64,000 nucleotides of DNA from Macrotrachela quadricornifera (taxonomy: Eukaryota > Rotifera > Eurotatoria > Philodinida > Philodinidae), in NCBI GenBank assembly GCA_022393335.1, contig JAJEKB010020406.1, positions 62,001 to 126,000 of the forward strand. The letters are read 5' to 3'. This document shows, in pieces, positions 13,058-24,479 of the stretch (within the stretch, counting starts at the first letter, position 1; the number at the start of each line of letters is the position of its first letter). The position numbers and the translations under genes are program-made. The notes beneath the pieces are model-generated. The model was not told where the DNA came from and did no database searches. It worked only from the letters and a program-made list of their open reading frames with translations.

Positions 13058-13290
13058 GAAGTTCCCGCTCTTCGCCAATTGTCACAGAACAGAATAGATC
13101 TAAGTGATACAAATCTTTGTACTTAATTTTAAAATTACGCTCAAATTTGCGACAGTTCAACAGACTTTCGCTATTTGGGCTAAGTGTAGGTATATTATTG
13201 GCGAAAGTCCACCGAACTTTCGCCAATTTTCAAATTTCCAGAGGAAGAGTGCAAATTGGCGAAAGTCTAATGGCGAAGAGCCGGTAATTC
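13058..13290. mobile_element. MITE with 8-bp target duplication
   Basis: 233 bp flanked by CCTTATTT at 13050-13057 and 13291-13298. Ends GAAGTTCCCGCTCTTCGCC and, from the right, GAATTACCGGCTCTTCGCC match at 16 of 19 bases. Inside is a further palindrome, ggcgaaagtcc..ggactttcgcc-like, at about 13199-13226. The 8-bp duplication points to a hAT-type or similar transposase. The small frames on both strands here are products of the inverted repeat. Confidence 0.8.
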
Positions 13291-13298
13291 CCTTATTT

Positions 13299-13827
13299 CA
13301 CAATTTGAACTATAAAAATGATAATGACAGTAATCAGTGTGCAGTGTACCTTTTTCATCCGACTAGTAGTTTGGGGTTTTTTGTGATCAGTGCTCATGAC
13401 ATTTTATGACGTTTCAATAGGAGTATAGTGCAGAATCTTATCGGTTTATGACATTAGGATCTCATCGGACACCAAGCCTGAGATCTGCTCAGATTCGACG
13501 CTTGCATTGGTTCGACTACGTTTTATGTATAGCGAAGACGACTGAAATGTTTTGAAAAAAATGGCAATCGTTCAGTCATTCAGCTCACATCCCTATGCAA
13601 CCACTGAGCTAATGTTTGAATTAAGTCAATATGATATTATATCAAAGAAATGTTATTAGAGACCTCTTATCTACGATTATAGCATTTCTATCATGTTTCA
13701 AATTTTAATTCTACGGTGATAAAGCTGAAATATGTCGTATGCTAACTATTTTGTATTGAAAAGCACATTGTATATGCTTGGAAGAATGTTTGTTTAGTAG
13801 TAATTTTATGTTTTTTCTTCAATTCAA
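13299..13827. other. 3' flank of the STAND gene
   Basis: No gene supported; the plus-strand frame from 13778 is the complement of the big gene. Confidence 0.5.
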
Positions 13828-16800
13828 TTATGAGTCTTCGGTAGATTTCATCTCTTCAAAAAGTTTCTCAATGCGTTGGCGTAAATCACTGCATTCTGTT
13901 AGATTTCTATGTTCAATTGATAGCTGTGTCTTTTGTATTGCGAATGCCGTTTTGCAAAGAAGTTGTGCTTCATTTAATTTGTCTTTAACTTCAATGGTCT
14001 TGTCCGTGCGGTCTTCATCGCTCATGTTGTTAATATATTCTACAAGACATAAAGCGAATCGATATTTTGTACGTGCCACATCTAAATGCTCAGACATTAA
14101 TATGCTTTCGCGCAATGTTAAGGCGCCGCGATAGGACTTGATTGCTTTTTTATGATCTTTCAAAAGGCTATATGTACTACCAAGAACTTGCAATAATAAG
14201 GAGCGTGTGCGAGCCCCAATGTTTTCTTCATTCTGAATTTTTTCGAGTTCTGTTTTCGCTTCGTTTAACGATTCACTACGTTGTTCTTCAGATGTACCTT
14301 GATCTCGAACGATCTGTATGTGAATGCGGGCAATGGCAATGGTGGCTTCGACCTGATATCTTTTCGAATTGTTTTTTTCAGATCGAGACAAGTTTATTGA
14401 TATCTTTTCTAATTCATTCCGAGTTTTTTTGATTTCTTCAATAAATTTTTTATCCTTTTGTACCTTGGAATCAGGACTAAGATGATTACAAATATGCCAC
14501 ATCAGTGTTGCACTCCACTTTGAAACTAATAATGATGAATGTTTTTCTTTGCTACTATCGGTATCATGGAGAGCAATTATTTTATCAAATATAGTTTTCG
14601 CTTTGGAATATGATTCCGTTGCTTCACAATACATACGACGTTCATTGAGATAGTATGATCCCAAGCGACATAGTAATTCACCACGTAGCCGAGCACGTTT
14701 CTCATTACCAGACCAGTTATCAGTATGTTTGATTAAAGCAGTTGCGTGATCGATATAATGAACGATGTTTTGTCCGTCATATTGCAAGCTTTTATCAGCT
14801 CCAAAATCATAGTAATTATAATTGAAACCTTCGTTAATCAGCCGCAGTGCATATTTCCATATCGGCGATTTCGCATCGTCAAGTAATGGCTTGTTTAGCG
14901 CTCTAGCATATGCCAATTGTATACTATAAACTTCTACGTATTCTGACGGAATGGGGCGCTGGCTTACACGAATATGAATCATGGGTACTAAAAAATTTTG
15001 CCTTAATATGCAATATATCTTATATTTTGAAAAGAGGTCTTGCCAAACAGGATCCCAAGTCTTTTTGACAAACTTTTCGTTGCCAATTTCAGTTTTTTTG
15101 TGGCGACATAGAATATCGTAGATGTGACGAAACACCTCTCGACTTATACTTCCAGTGTGAATCAAACTGGCGACTTGAGCACAGAGAAAAAAGGGTTCAT
15201 CATCCTTTTTCAATTTCTTTAATGCTAGCCCGATCGAATCAGATAATATATCACAATCTGTGTGCTGACGCCGTTCATTTAGTATGCTTTTAAGTGGGAC
15301 TAATTCATCATCATTAATCTGCTCGGATGTTAAAAATAATTTAGTCAATCGTATAGTCAATCGACGTGCGTCGACAGATAAAATATCCCGGATAAGTTTC
15401 TCTCGACTAACTTTTATTTCTGGGTTAAGGCTTCGAGGTATATGTTCAATTACCCAGTTTTCTGCTTGCTTGGGCACAATCACTTGTAGGGGTAAGTATA
15501 ACCAATGTTCTTTAGCCTGACGAGTTTTCGCTGATGGAGGTTCTATTGATGGTGGTTGGTTAGCACTACCTTCTGTATATAGTGCCATGACGTGACATCG
15601 TCGTTGACGGCGCCATACGGAATTTAAACTGTTATCGAGAGCGTCCAAAAAGCCGTGACATTTAAACTGACGTTGCGCAGTATCGTCATTCGTACCATTC
15701 ATGATACTGGCGATATTCGCAGTCACTTCAAAAGAACTCTTTTTTCGAACTTCGTGTACATTATCAATGACTAATAAAATATTGTTGATTACCAGAGATG
15801 AGAATACTGCCTCTAGGACAGCTTCTTGTAGTTCATCTATAGAACATTCGACAGAAGAAACATGAAATTCCTGTGCCAATGAAAGTAATGTGCCATGGAG
15901 TGAATCATTGCAATCAAACCACCATATGAGATCATAGTAATTACGAACGTCTTGAATAAAAGCAAACAATACTGCCGTCTTGCCTGATCCACGTGATGAT
16001 GTGATAATAAGTTTTCTTATAGAGTTCATGAAATCTATTGGATCCGTGTTTTCTGCTTTTTCTAACCCCATATTTTCTTTTAATTGTTTGATTGAGTTTT
16101 TATCAACGGGTAAATCACCAATAGCTTCTTCAACACTGACTTTGTCAAATTTCATACGAGCACAAGTGACATTTGTGATTAAATGCACGTCTAATTCGGA
16201 AAAGTGCTGTAGCCAAAGACGAGCGATTCGCATTTCTTCTTCATTGCTCAAAGTTTTAATTTCATTTACAGGTTTTTTATGGATAGACATCTGTTGTAGA
16301 TTAAGTGCACACACGATCATAGCAGCTTGTACAGATCGAATGGACTCACCGAGTACAGCACGATGAGAAAAGTTGACAGCATTTCCATCGTATAGAAGAA
16401 TAATCTCGATAAATTCTCCATTCAAACGTTGCAATTTGTACCGAGAGAAGCTGCGAAGATCCAGGCTGTCGTTTTTGTTTTTGTGACGTTTGAAGCCACC
16501 ATGAACATCCAATTCATCGTCTGCTGAAGTACACGAAGCGATTATTAAACGTTTAATATTCGTGCCGATGTTCATTAAATCGTTATAAGTAAGTGCTTTG
16601 TTGCCCGTAGCACAAAAGATAAATGAAGCTTGTTGCAACATTTGTTCTTTAGTAGATATGACAAAGTCATGTGAAGATGCCCGAAGTAAAATCTCAGGGT
16701 TAACGTCATACACCATCACTATGCCAATATGTTGCTGCCGCAAATGCATCGCAATGCTACGACCAATCTTACCGAAGCCAAGCACGCCAATGACAGGATG

Positions 16801-17616
16801 ATCTTCTAAGCGATGATCCAATGACTGCCGAAGAATACTATCAGCTGCACGCACAAGTGATTTGCCAACGTTATAGTCTTCAATCTTCTTCATACGACTT
16901 CGAGCTACAGAATATATATTCGGCTGTATCCCCTTTGAGTCTTTTAACGATCGAAGACTTTCTAGAGCATGGTGATATTCTTGATGTCCATTCTCTGTGT
17001 CTTCAACAATGCCTAGTAGCTTCCACTTGCATTCATGTGCAAATGGATTAGCTAATACTGATAGACAAGGAGCAAAGTAACCGCCGATATCCATGATTAG
17101 TATTTCTTCACCACTTTTGGCAGCTTTGGATAAGAGATCAATAACATTCTTTGATTTTTTAAGCTCATCCTTTGTCGTTTCCTTGACAGCACTACCGAAG
17201 ACATGATGCTCCTCTACCCATTGGGCCATTTCGTTCATATGTTCAGGTCGATTATCTTTTGCTGGACCTTTGAATATAATGGCCTTTATATTACCAATCT
17301 GTTATAATGCACGCAAATATTCCGGTAAAGTCGGCAATAAATGTACCACAACTATCAGATTCAATGTCTTTTGTGTCTTACGGCTTGGGCCATCACTTGA
17401 TAACAGCGACGAGCTTCTTTTTCTTGACGTTTTTGAATGTAAATGTGTCGATTTAGATAAAGACTGATCTTGACATTCTGGGTCTGATGATGTAGATGTC
17501 TGCTCAGATAGTTTAACTGGTATAGAAGAAAAAGTGTCGTGTATGTCTCTAAAGAAATTCTTCACTCTTTCTGCATTTGAACCAGTACCATCAGTAAGCT
17601 CTTTAAACGTTGACAT
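13828..17616 (-). CDS. SAHH-like / STAND NTPase / TPR fusion protein, one in-frame stop
   Basis: Long intronless frame. Residue numbers count from the ATG at 17238 (1136 codons). Residues 1-312 resemble S-adenosylhomocysteine hydrolase: EEILIMDIGG, GIVEDTENG (position of the SAHH ISEETTTG motif) and a Rossmann NAD site GFGKIG at 154-159, followed by ATGNKALT. Residues about 400-620 hold a P-loop NTPase: SSRGSGKTA (Walker A, 414-422) and NILLVIDNV (Walker B, 486-493). The C-terminal third is helical with TPR-like units, for example LLQVLGSTYSLLKDHKKAIK. The same frame runs upstream to an ATG at 17616, interrupted only by TAA at 17302-17304; the upstream part has a Ser/Thr-rich linker and VVVHLLPTLPEYLRAL, which fits the SAHH fold. 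Catalysis is doubtful; a sensor/effector role as in NLR-like proteins is inferred. The lack of introns and the domain mix allow horizontal origin. The stop may be a mutation, an assembly error or part of a 48-bp intron. Confidence 0.75.
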
Positions 17617-17640
17617 CTGTTTTAAATTAGAACAGTTACA

Positions 17641-17830
17641 GCAGGGCTGCTAGATCTAAATTTTGAAATGGGATACACAAGCGTCCAAACGAGGTACGAT
17701 TGGGGTACAATTCTTTCTATAAGGGAACACATCGTTGGGTATAAAATTTTCCTTCTGAAACAGAAGAGTTTGTTGGAAAAGCTATTGAAATAAAACTTCT
17801 TTTACAGGAAACAGCGCTCAGTTCGACTTT
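17641..17830. mobile_element. Decayed hAT terminus
   Basis: Starts cagggctgct, then tttgaaatgggatac and ttggggtacaa, in the same order as the left end of the hAT element at 47796 (cagggctgcc, tttgaaatggggtac, ttggggtacaa). It lies just upstream of the STAND gene start. No matching right end or duplication was found. Confidence 0.55.
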
Positions 17831-18502
17831 TTTCTAATAGAAAACGACGTTGTCCTTCATTTTTTCACAAAAAGCATATTCACAGGCACAGTATAAGGGC
17901 GCTTCTACGCAGGTCTCCCCACTTTCTACAGCACATTCAGTCGTCAATTTCTTAGTGTTAGTTTTGTAAAGTTCGTCGAGTTGTATAAGAATACACACTT
18001 TTTTTTGGTTCAAAGCGTGCGGTTTGGCTGGATACGAGCTGAAAAACCAGATTTTTAGCAAAAATCTCCCGAAAACGTGCTGCAAAAATTCTGATGCCAC
18101 CATTGGATAGAGGGCTCAAAGTTGTATATCCCCGAGGCCAAAATAAAGTGCACCCCTAGTTTTGTCGATAACATCTCGAAATTATGATTGCTTGATTTGA
18201 AATTTGTATCATAGATAGATCTAGTGTTTCTATACCCACTCTGAAAGATTCAGCCCTATAGAACGAGAATTTCTTAATAAAAGTGCAAATGTCTCATGTA
18301 CTCACATAGGAATGAAACAAAAGTTTCCAGTTTTCTTGATGAATTTTGTTTTTTTTGTTTCCACTAACATCAATCTTCTATGAATGAATCCATTTTTATA
18401 GATTTTTCCAAACATTTTATGAAGGTATTCATCCAAAAACTCTTTTAAGGAAGTGGCTATGTACACTCAAGTGTGCATAGTCGACTGGCTATGTCTACTT
18501 GA
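17831..18502. other. Spacer with a small hairpin
   Basis: The 89-codon minus frame at 17834-18103 is unrecognised. A short hairpin (ctatgtacact / agtgtgcatag) lies at 18457-18480. Nothing else supported. Confidence 0.45.
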
Positions 18503-20948
18503 CAATGGACCGGTCTCTCATGTCAGACGATTTCCTTAACTATTTTGGTGTCAAATGATAGCCCTCAACGAGAAACTACCAAATTAAAAATATGAGCTGC
18601 CAATGACGAGTCTAGCTAGAGATATTCAAATTTTAAGGTACTGAAAATTTAGATATATAATAACAACAGAATTTTTCGAATGCAATTTTTTCGTAGTATT
18701 AACTACTTTTTCAAGCAGTGTTGCGCAAATTTCGATATTCTCTGAAGGTTCAGCAATGTATGCACGAGAAAAAGAACCTTCTTGTAAGAACAGTGACTAG
18801 TCCATAAGATGTCGTAATTGAATGCATTGCTGCTTCAATATTCGACACATCGATACTTTCTCTAAGATTAGTTCAGTATTGTTCCAATCGAATGAGTTTG
18901 TAGAAACATTCTTTCTAATCTTCTATAAATACTATTGCTTTGAAAAGATTATACATTAATCCGATAAAAGTATGAATCTAGTGAATATCGTAGAACATCT
19001 TCTTGATTTAACTAAAGCTAAATTCGGTTTCGAAGCTAAAACAACAACAACAAGTGATGAAATATTTGCTTCAGAGCAGCTGTTTGAAATACTCAAGGCT
19101 TTCAAACACAGCTGCTTTAACGAACTCCATACCTATGACTCTCTTGAGTTTGACGATGAATACGATGATATGATGGATGAAGAGAGTAGTGATGAATCGG
19201 ATGATTTCGAAGAGAATCAAGATCCAGATCTTAGAAACCATTTCACTTTGGAAGAAATGAAAAGTATTGTTGAATGGGTTGATCAACATCCAAATTATAT
19301 AATTGCTACTATATCGCATAGATTTCGAAAAATTAAATCCATGACTTATATCAAAAGATTCAGAGAGTATATTAGTCAAAACGGCTCAAATCTTGAAAAA
19401 CTAAATAAAATCAAGGGTTTCATGTTAAACGAATTTTATATTAAAAGAGCCATTGAAAAAGAAGCAGTTCATGACATTGATCTACAACTTTTTGCAATAC
19501 AAAAGGCAAGAGATTTAGGTTGGGATACCTTCAAGGCAAGTAAATCATTCATCACCAGGTTCAAGAAAGAAAATCGAATTTCATCAAGAAAATACAATAA
19601 ACTTATTACCCGAGACACATCAAAAAGAAAAATTTGTACTTTAAATGGTATGCATCAACCATATTCAAATTCATTATATTTATCTAAAAATAATATATTT
19701 TAGATGCTCGAAATTGGATTGAAAGCAAAAGATCATTAATTTCAACATTTACTGCACATGAAATTCTAAACAGTGATCATTGTTCATTTCAACAGGAATA
19801 TGTTTCACCGAGAACTCTGTCATTTACTGGTGAACGAACAACAGAAGTAGCTGTTAAAAAGAAACACAATATTACTCACTCGTATACAGTTCAACCTATT
19901 AGTTCAGCTGCCGGTCACTTGTTAAACAAGTTTTTGCTTATTCTTCACGAAAAACAAAATGAATTTGGTCCCAGAGTGCAGAAGGATTTAATCGTGCCGC
20001 CGAATGTGGTTGTACGAGCTTCTACCTCTGGAAAAAGTAATGATGAAAATCATCGTATTTTCTTAAAGGAAGTTCTTGCGCCTGTCGTTGGCACAAAATT
20101 CCTTCTTTTTCTTGATTGTTGGAAAACTCAAACTGGTTTAGATAAGTTTAGATCAGTCTTTCCTAATCAAAAAAGTCAGCTATTAATATTTCCTGAAGGA
20201 TCAACCGGTTATGTTCAACCACAAGACTTATCCTTATTTCGTTCGTAGAAATTCATTTATAAGAAAATTGAACATTACACTCACATCAATCGCACAGTGA
20301 TCAATATGAGTGATCGTCAATACTTTATAAATATGCAATCTGTTATTCATAATCAATTATCTGCTCCATCATTCAAAAATCTAATAAAATCAGGATTTAT
20401 AAATGCTGGAATAATTCACGGAACAATTGAAGAAGTTGACAAACCAAAGGATATTTGTTTCAAATTCTACGATCTCTATTGTTCAATGGATAATTGTGAA
20501 AATCGAACACTTCTGAGTTGTGCTTGGTGCAAGAAACACTTTTGTCATTATCATCTGATTGAAAAAATTCATATTCATTCGTAGTATAGCATAATAAAGA
20601 TACGTTGAACTTATTACTTTCGATTTAAATAAGAACGAATGGATTAAAAACGTTTTGTTATGATGAACAGAAGGTTCTTTTTCTCGTTCATACATTGCTG
20701 AACCTTCAGAGAATATCGAAATTTGCGCAACACTGCTTGAAAAAGTAGTTAATACTACGAAAAAATTGCATTCGAAAAATTCTGTTGTTATTATATATCT
20801 AAATTTTCAGTACCTTAAAATTTGAATATCTCTAGCTAGACTCGTCATTGGCAGCTCATATTTTTAATTTGGTAGTTTCTCGTTGAGGGCTATCATTTGA
20901 CACCAAAATAGTTAAGGAAATCGTCTGACATGAGAGACCGGTCCATTG
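18503..20948 (+). mobile_element. Tc5-like DNA transposon
   Basis: Ends CAATGGACCGGTCTC and its inverse. The terminal inverted repeats are about 281 bp each (18502-18782 and 20669-20949) and almost identical by eye. Flanking trinucleotides are TGA on the left and TTA on the right, a possible mutated TNA duplication as used by Tc5. It encodes one transposase gene (18972-20584). The close match of the arms suggests a fairly recent insertion. Confidence 0.85.
18972..20584 (+). pseudogene. Tc5-like transposase with one internal stop
   Basis: Exon 1 is 18972-19647, then a 56-bp intron (gtatgc to ttttag) and exon 2 19704-20584: 519 codons. The N-terminus has an acidic patch (DDEYDDMMDEESSDESDD) and a CENP-B/Tc5-type helix-turn-helix (about residues 150-207, QKARDLGWDTFKASKSFITRF). 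The catalytic DDE domain follows: NSDHCSF (first Asp), TLSFTGER, THSYTVQP, LLFLDCW (second Asp) and YVQPQDLSLFRS (third acidic residue). The C-terminus has a Cys/His cluster, CAWCKKHFCHYHL. The only defect seen is TAG at 20246-20248, between FRS and KFIYKK, where the family normally has Trp. Otherwise the frame is clean. This would be the transposase for the surrounding element. Confidence 0.85.
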
Positions 20949-20990
20949 TTAGAAGCATACGATAAAGACTAATGCATATATGATTCCGGA

Positions 20991-21022
20991 ATCAGAAGGA
21001 ATTCCTAGGAATTCCTTCTGAT
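20991..21022. repeat. Perfect 32-bp palindrome
   Basis: Each half is atcagaaggaattcct; the second half is its exact reverse complement. There is no spacer. It lies 40 bp outside the Tc5-like element. Ggaattcc and cctagg are included. Confidence 0.9.
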
Positions 21023-22870
21023 GGCGGAATTTTAATCGTCTTATGTCAATATCTGTTTCCGGAATCGGATGTAACTAGATCCTAGGCGGAACTGGTTCCG
21101 CTAATGTTCAACATCACGGAATAGGATGTATTCTCCACTACTTTTGGTATGCCCTAAGGAAGTCATGTTCACATGCCTTATAGAAATTGCCCACTGTGCG
21201 CGGTGCTCGCGCTTAAAGCTGCTGGTGCTGTTTACCTTTGTGAAACAACAATTTTTCGTTTGATGAAAGGTGCACCTTTTAGGCATTACAACATCCATTT
21301 TCTCGTTACTTTTCTGCCTGAATAAATTGAAAAATGAAAAGTCACTCAAATTGGTTGCTATACTCGTTCTTTTTCGTCTTATTCAAATCAAAGTAAGCTT
21401 TTGTTGAAATTTGTCATCATAGTTGTTATCGAAAGCACCTGTATTTTCGATTTATTTCCGATGAATAAATTTTATTTAATTGTTTGTGCCGTTGCTGTAG
21501 GTTTTATTTGAAATAGACAGATTAAATTCCGCTTTTTCAAGCCTTAAGTCTGTCGATCTAGTGAGAGTGAAGCCTTTGCAAACCTAACGGCTGCACCTGT
21601 ATAGCTATGGCTAAGTCTCGTAAGAATGAGGAAAAATTCATCTATATGATAATGTTGAATGTCACGTCTGTTCCCTCTCCTGATGATCATTTTTTTTCGA
21701 CCAAACAGATTCGAGGTCTATGATTAAAAGTGAATTACCTATACAAGGAAACATGTCCCAACATTATTATATAGAGGTACCCCTAGGTCCTCAAGAGCTA
21801 TCCTATGAGGTTAGCCACTCGTACTCTAGGGTTATTATATGGGGTGTCCATAGCTTCTGAAGAGCTATTATATAGAGGTGCTCATTAACTCTGAAGTATG
21901 TATGGTAATTATAATAGAATACAAGACATTTCAGTAGAAGATAATAAAGGAAAAGAGTACAAAAGCCACAGAAGAGTCAAAAGTCGAATGCTACATGTAC
22001 TATAAAAATACATGCGATATAAGATTATGAAACGACAGAACTCTCTAGGTGTAGAGAGGTTGTCCAGCATCGGCATGTTTTCAACCAAATAAAGATTTAA
22101 AGACTCGAATCATATGTTTAAGGTTGGAACAGCCGTGAAGTATGCATGGAATCTGCTAGTCATACACATTCTGTCCAGGTAGGACTTCAAAAGTAGCGCA
22201 TACCATCACTAGATATCATGAAAATGTTCCCTGTGTGACTATCAGGTAGTTCTTAAGAAGATGCGAGTGTCACCATAAGACCTTTAAACAGCTGATAGTA
22301 ATTTTTTGCTCATTCTATACTTATATGTTAGAAAATAGTAACATATAGAATGTGGATTGCAGTTTGGCTAGTGCCAGCTTTGATTCAATTCATACGATCC
22401 TCAGGAGCTCACTGGATAAGCTAATGTAGAAATAAATCATTGCTTTAACTTGAGTTGTCTCAATTCAATTCTTAATACGCCAATGATTCAATGGGTAAAT
22501 TGGACAATGGAAAGCACACATTGATAGACAGATGAATAGATGTGATGTCACTCAAAATAATTAATTTTTATAAAATAATAGTACTCTAATTTTGTTGAAT
22601 ATTCTGCAGATCGTAACTTTTCAAAGCGTTGTAGGTCTTACAAATTAGAGATATGCAAGATAAACCTGTTCTGTTGTATTCTGTCCTATCCTAATCTTCA
22701 AAACAGGACAGGATTCGGACATGGTCGCTGTTGGACAGGGCAGGATCAGGACACGATAGTTGTAGGACAATAGGATAGGATAGGTAAAATGTAAGAAATG
22801 AAATAATTGCCGTTTCATACACTTTCAAATCATGTTTGACAGTTAAAATCACAATCACTACTATCCATTT
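21023..22870. other. Gene-free region
   Basis: No supported gene. The minus frame 21101-21349 has no features. At 22690-22790 there are short direct repeats of an aggacaggat type. Confidence 0.5.
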
Positions 22871-24470
22871 TAGGGATGCACCAATTCCAATTCCAGTCAA
22901 TTCCAATTCTTTACTTGGAATTGACTGGAATTGACTTGAGATTACATAAAAGTGCTAAAATTGGTCTGAGATTTAGTAGAATTTCCCGAAAGTTGGCTTC
23001 AAATAGAGGTGTCACTTTAACTTTAAGGGTAAATCCATGGGAAGACAACCACTTTTTGGAAGAAGTATTTTTTTTCCAGTTTTTTATAGCTTAACAAGTG
23101 TATAGTGATCAGAAAACATGTTTTATGAAAAAAAATACGGACTCGATCGAGATTTTCATGGACCTTCACGTCATTCTTTAGGAACAACTATATGTAAAAA
23201 ATAGGGGTACATAAGGCTACAAATCGACCCATTGGTATCTTCCCTTCTAAATCCCATTGAATTTTATATCGATAGAAAGAGTAGATTGAGATGAGCATTT
23301 TGATACTAAAATTATGGTGTTTTGGTCGATTCTTGAAAGTGTACAACTATTAACAAAAGTACCTATTTTTGGTCATTTTTGCACTTTTTTCATTAATTGT
23401 GAGTATATTTTATCAGAAAAAGTAATTTTTGTATTCAAACAAATATCAGATTTGGAATCAGCGTTAAAAACTGAGTCGAACTACATATAATTCAAATTTT
23501 TTAAAGACTTTTCATTTTTTTCGAAAAATTCGCCCTACCCCCCTCCAGCGATACTCTCATAACACTTTCAAGAATCATCTCTTTTGAAAAGACTATACAT
23601 GCAGTACATTTGTAGATATCTTTCTTTTATTAACATCATAAAGGTTGAAGCACTTTCCTCCACTAGTCAAATTGCTGCTAATGAGATATATCATATTCGG
23701 GGTGTTATGAGGGTATTGCTGGAGGGGGGTAGGGCGAATTTTTCGAAAAAAATGAAAAGTCTTTAAAAAATTTGAATTATATGTAGTTCGACTCAGTTTT
23801 TAACGCTGATTCCAAATCTGATATTTGTTTGAATAGAAAAATTACTTTTTCTGATAAAATACACTCACAATTAATGAAAAAAGTGCAAAAATGACCAAAA
23901 ATAGGTACTTTTGTTAATAGTTGTACACTTTCAAGAATCGACCAAAACACCATAATTTTAGTATCAAAATGCTCATCTCAATCTACTCTTTCTATTGATA
24001 TAAAACTCAATGGGATTTAGAAGGGAAGATACCAATGGGTCGATTTGTAGCCTTATGTACCCCTATTTTTTACATATAGTTGTTCCTAAAGAATGACGTG
24101 AAGGTCCATGAAAATCTCAATCGAGCCCGTATTTTTTTTTCATAAAACATGTTTTCTGATCACTATACACTTGTTAAGCTATAAAAAAGTGGAAAAAAAA
24201 ACTTCTTCCAAAAAGTGGTTGTCTTCCCATGGTTTTACCCTTAAAGTTAAAGTGACACCTCTATTTGAAGCCAACTTTCGGGAAATTCTACTAAATCTCA
24301 GACCAATTCTAGCAATTTTATGTAATCTCAAGTCAAGTTCAGTCCATTTCTAGTCAGATTCAGGTCAATTCCAGTCAATTCCTGTCAATTCTTGTCAATT
24401 CTTGTCAATTCCAATTCCAATTCCAGTCAATTCCAAGTAAAGAGTTGGAATTGGAATTGGTGCATCCCTA
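22871..24470. mobile_element. Long-arm palindromic foldback element
   Basis: Ends TAGGGATGCACCAATTCC and its inverse, the hAT-like TAGGGATGCACC start. Two arms of about 700 bp (22871-23577 and 23697-24470) are near-perfect inverted copies around a loop of about 120 bp. Inside the right end a unit like ttccagtcaa is tandemly expanded (24340-24440), while the left arm has fewer units. No coding sequence; the frames seen on both strands mirror each other. No convincing 8-bp duplication (only attt on both sides). Confidence 0.9.
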
Positions 24471-24479
24471 ATTTATGCC

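Noticed and set aside
13778..14432. Plus-strand frames opposite the STAND gene
   Set aside because: They are complements of a clearly coding minus-strand frame with recognisable domains.
17300..17390. 83-bp intron from gtaaga to aacag removing the in-frame stop
   Set aside because: The join is out of phase and gives a stop within a few codons.
17834..18103. 89-codon Cys-containing minus frame
   Set aside because: No recognisable family, next to a decayed hAT end, no splice support.
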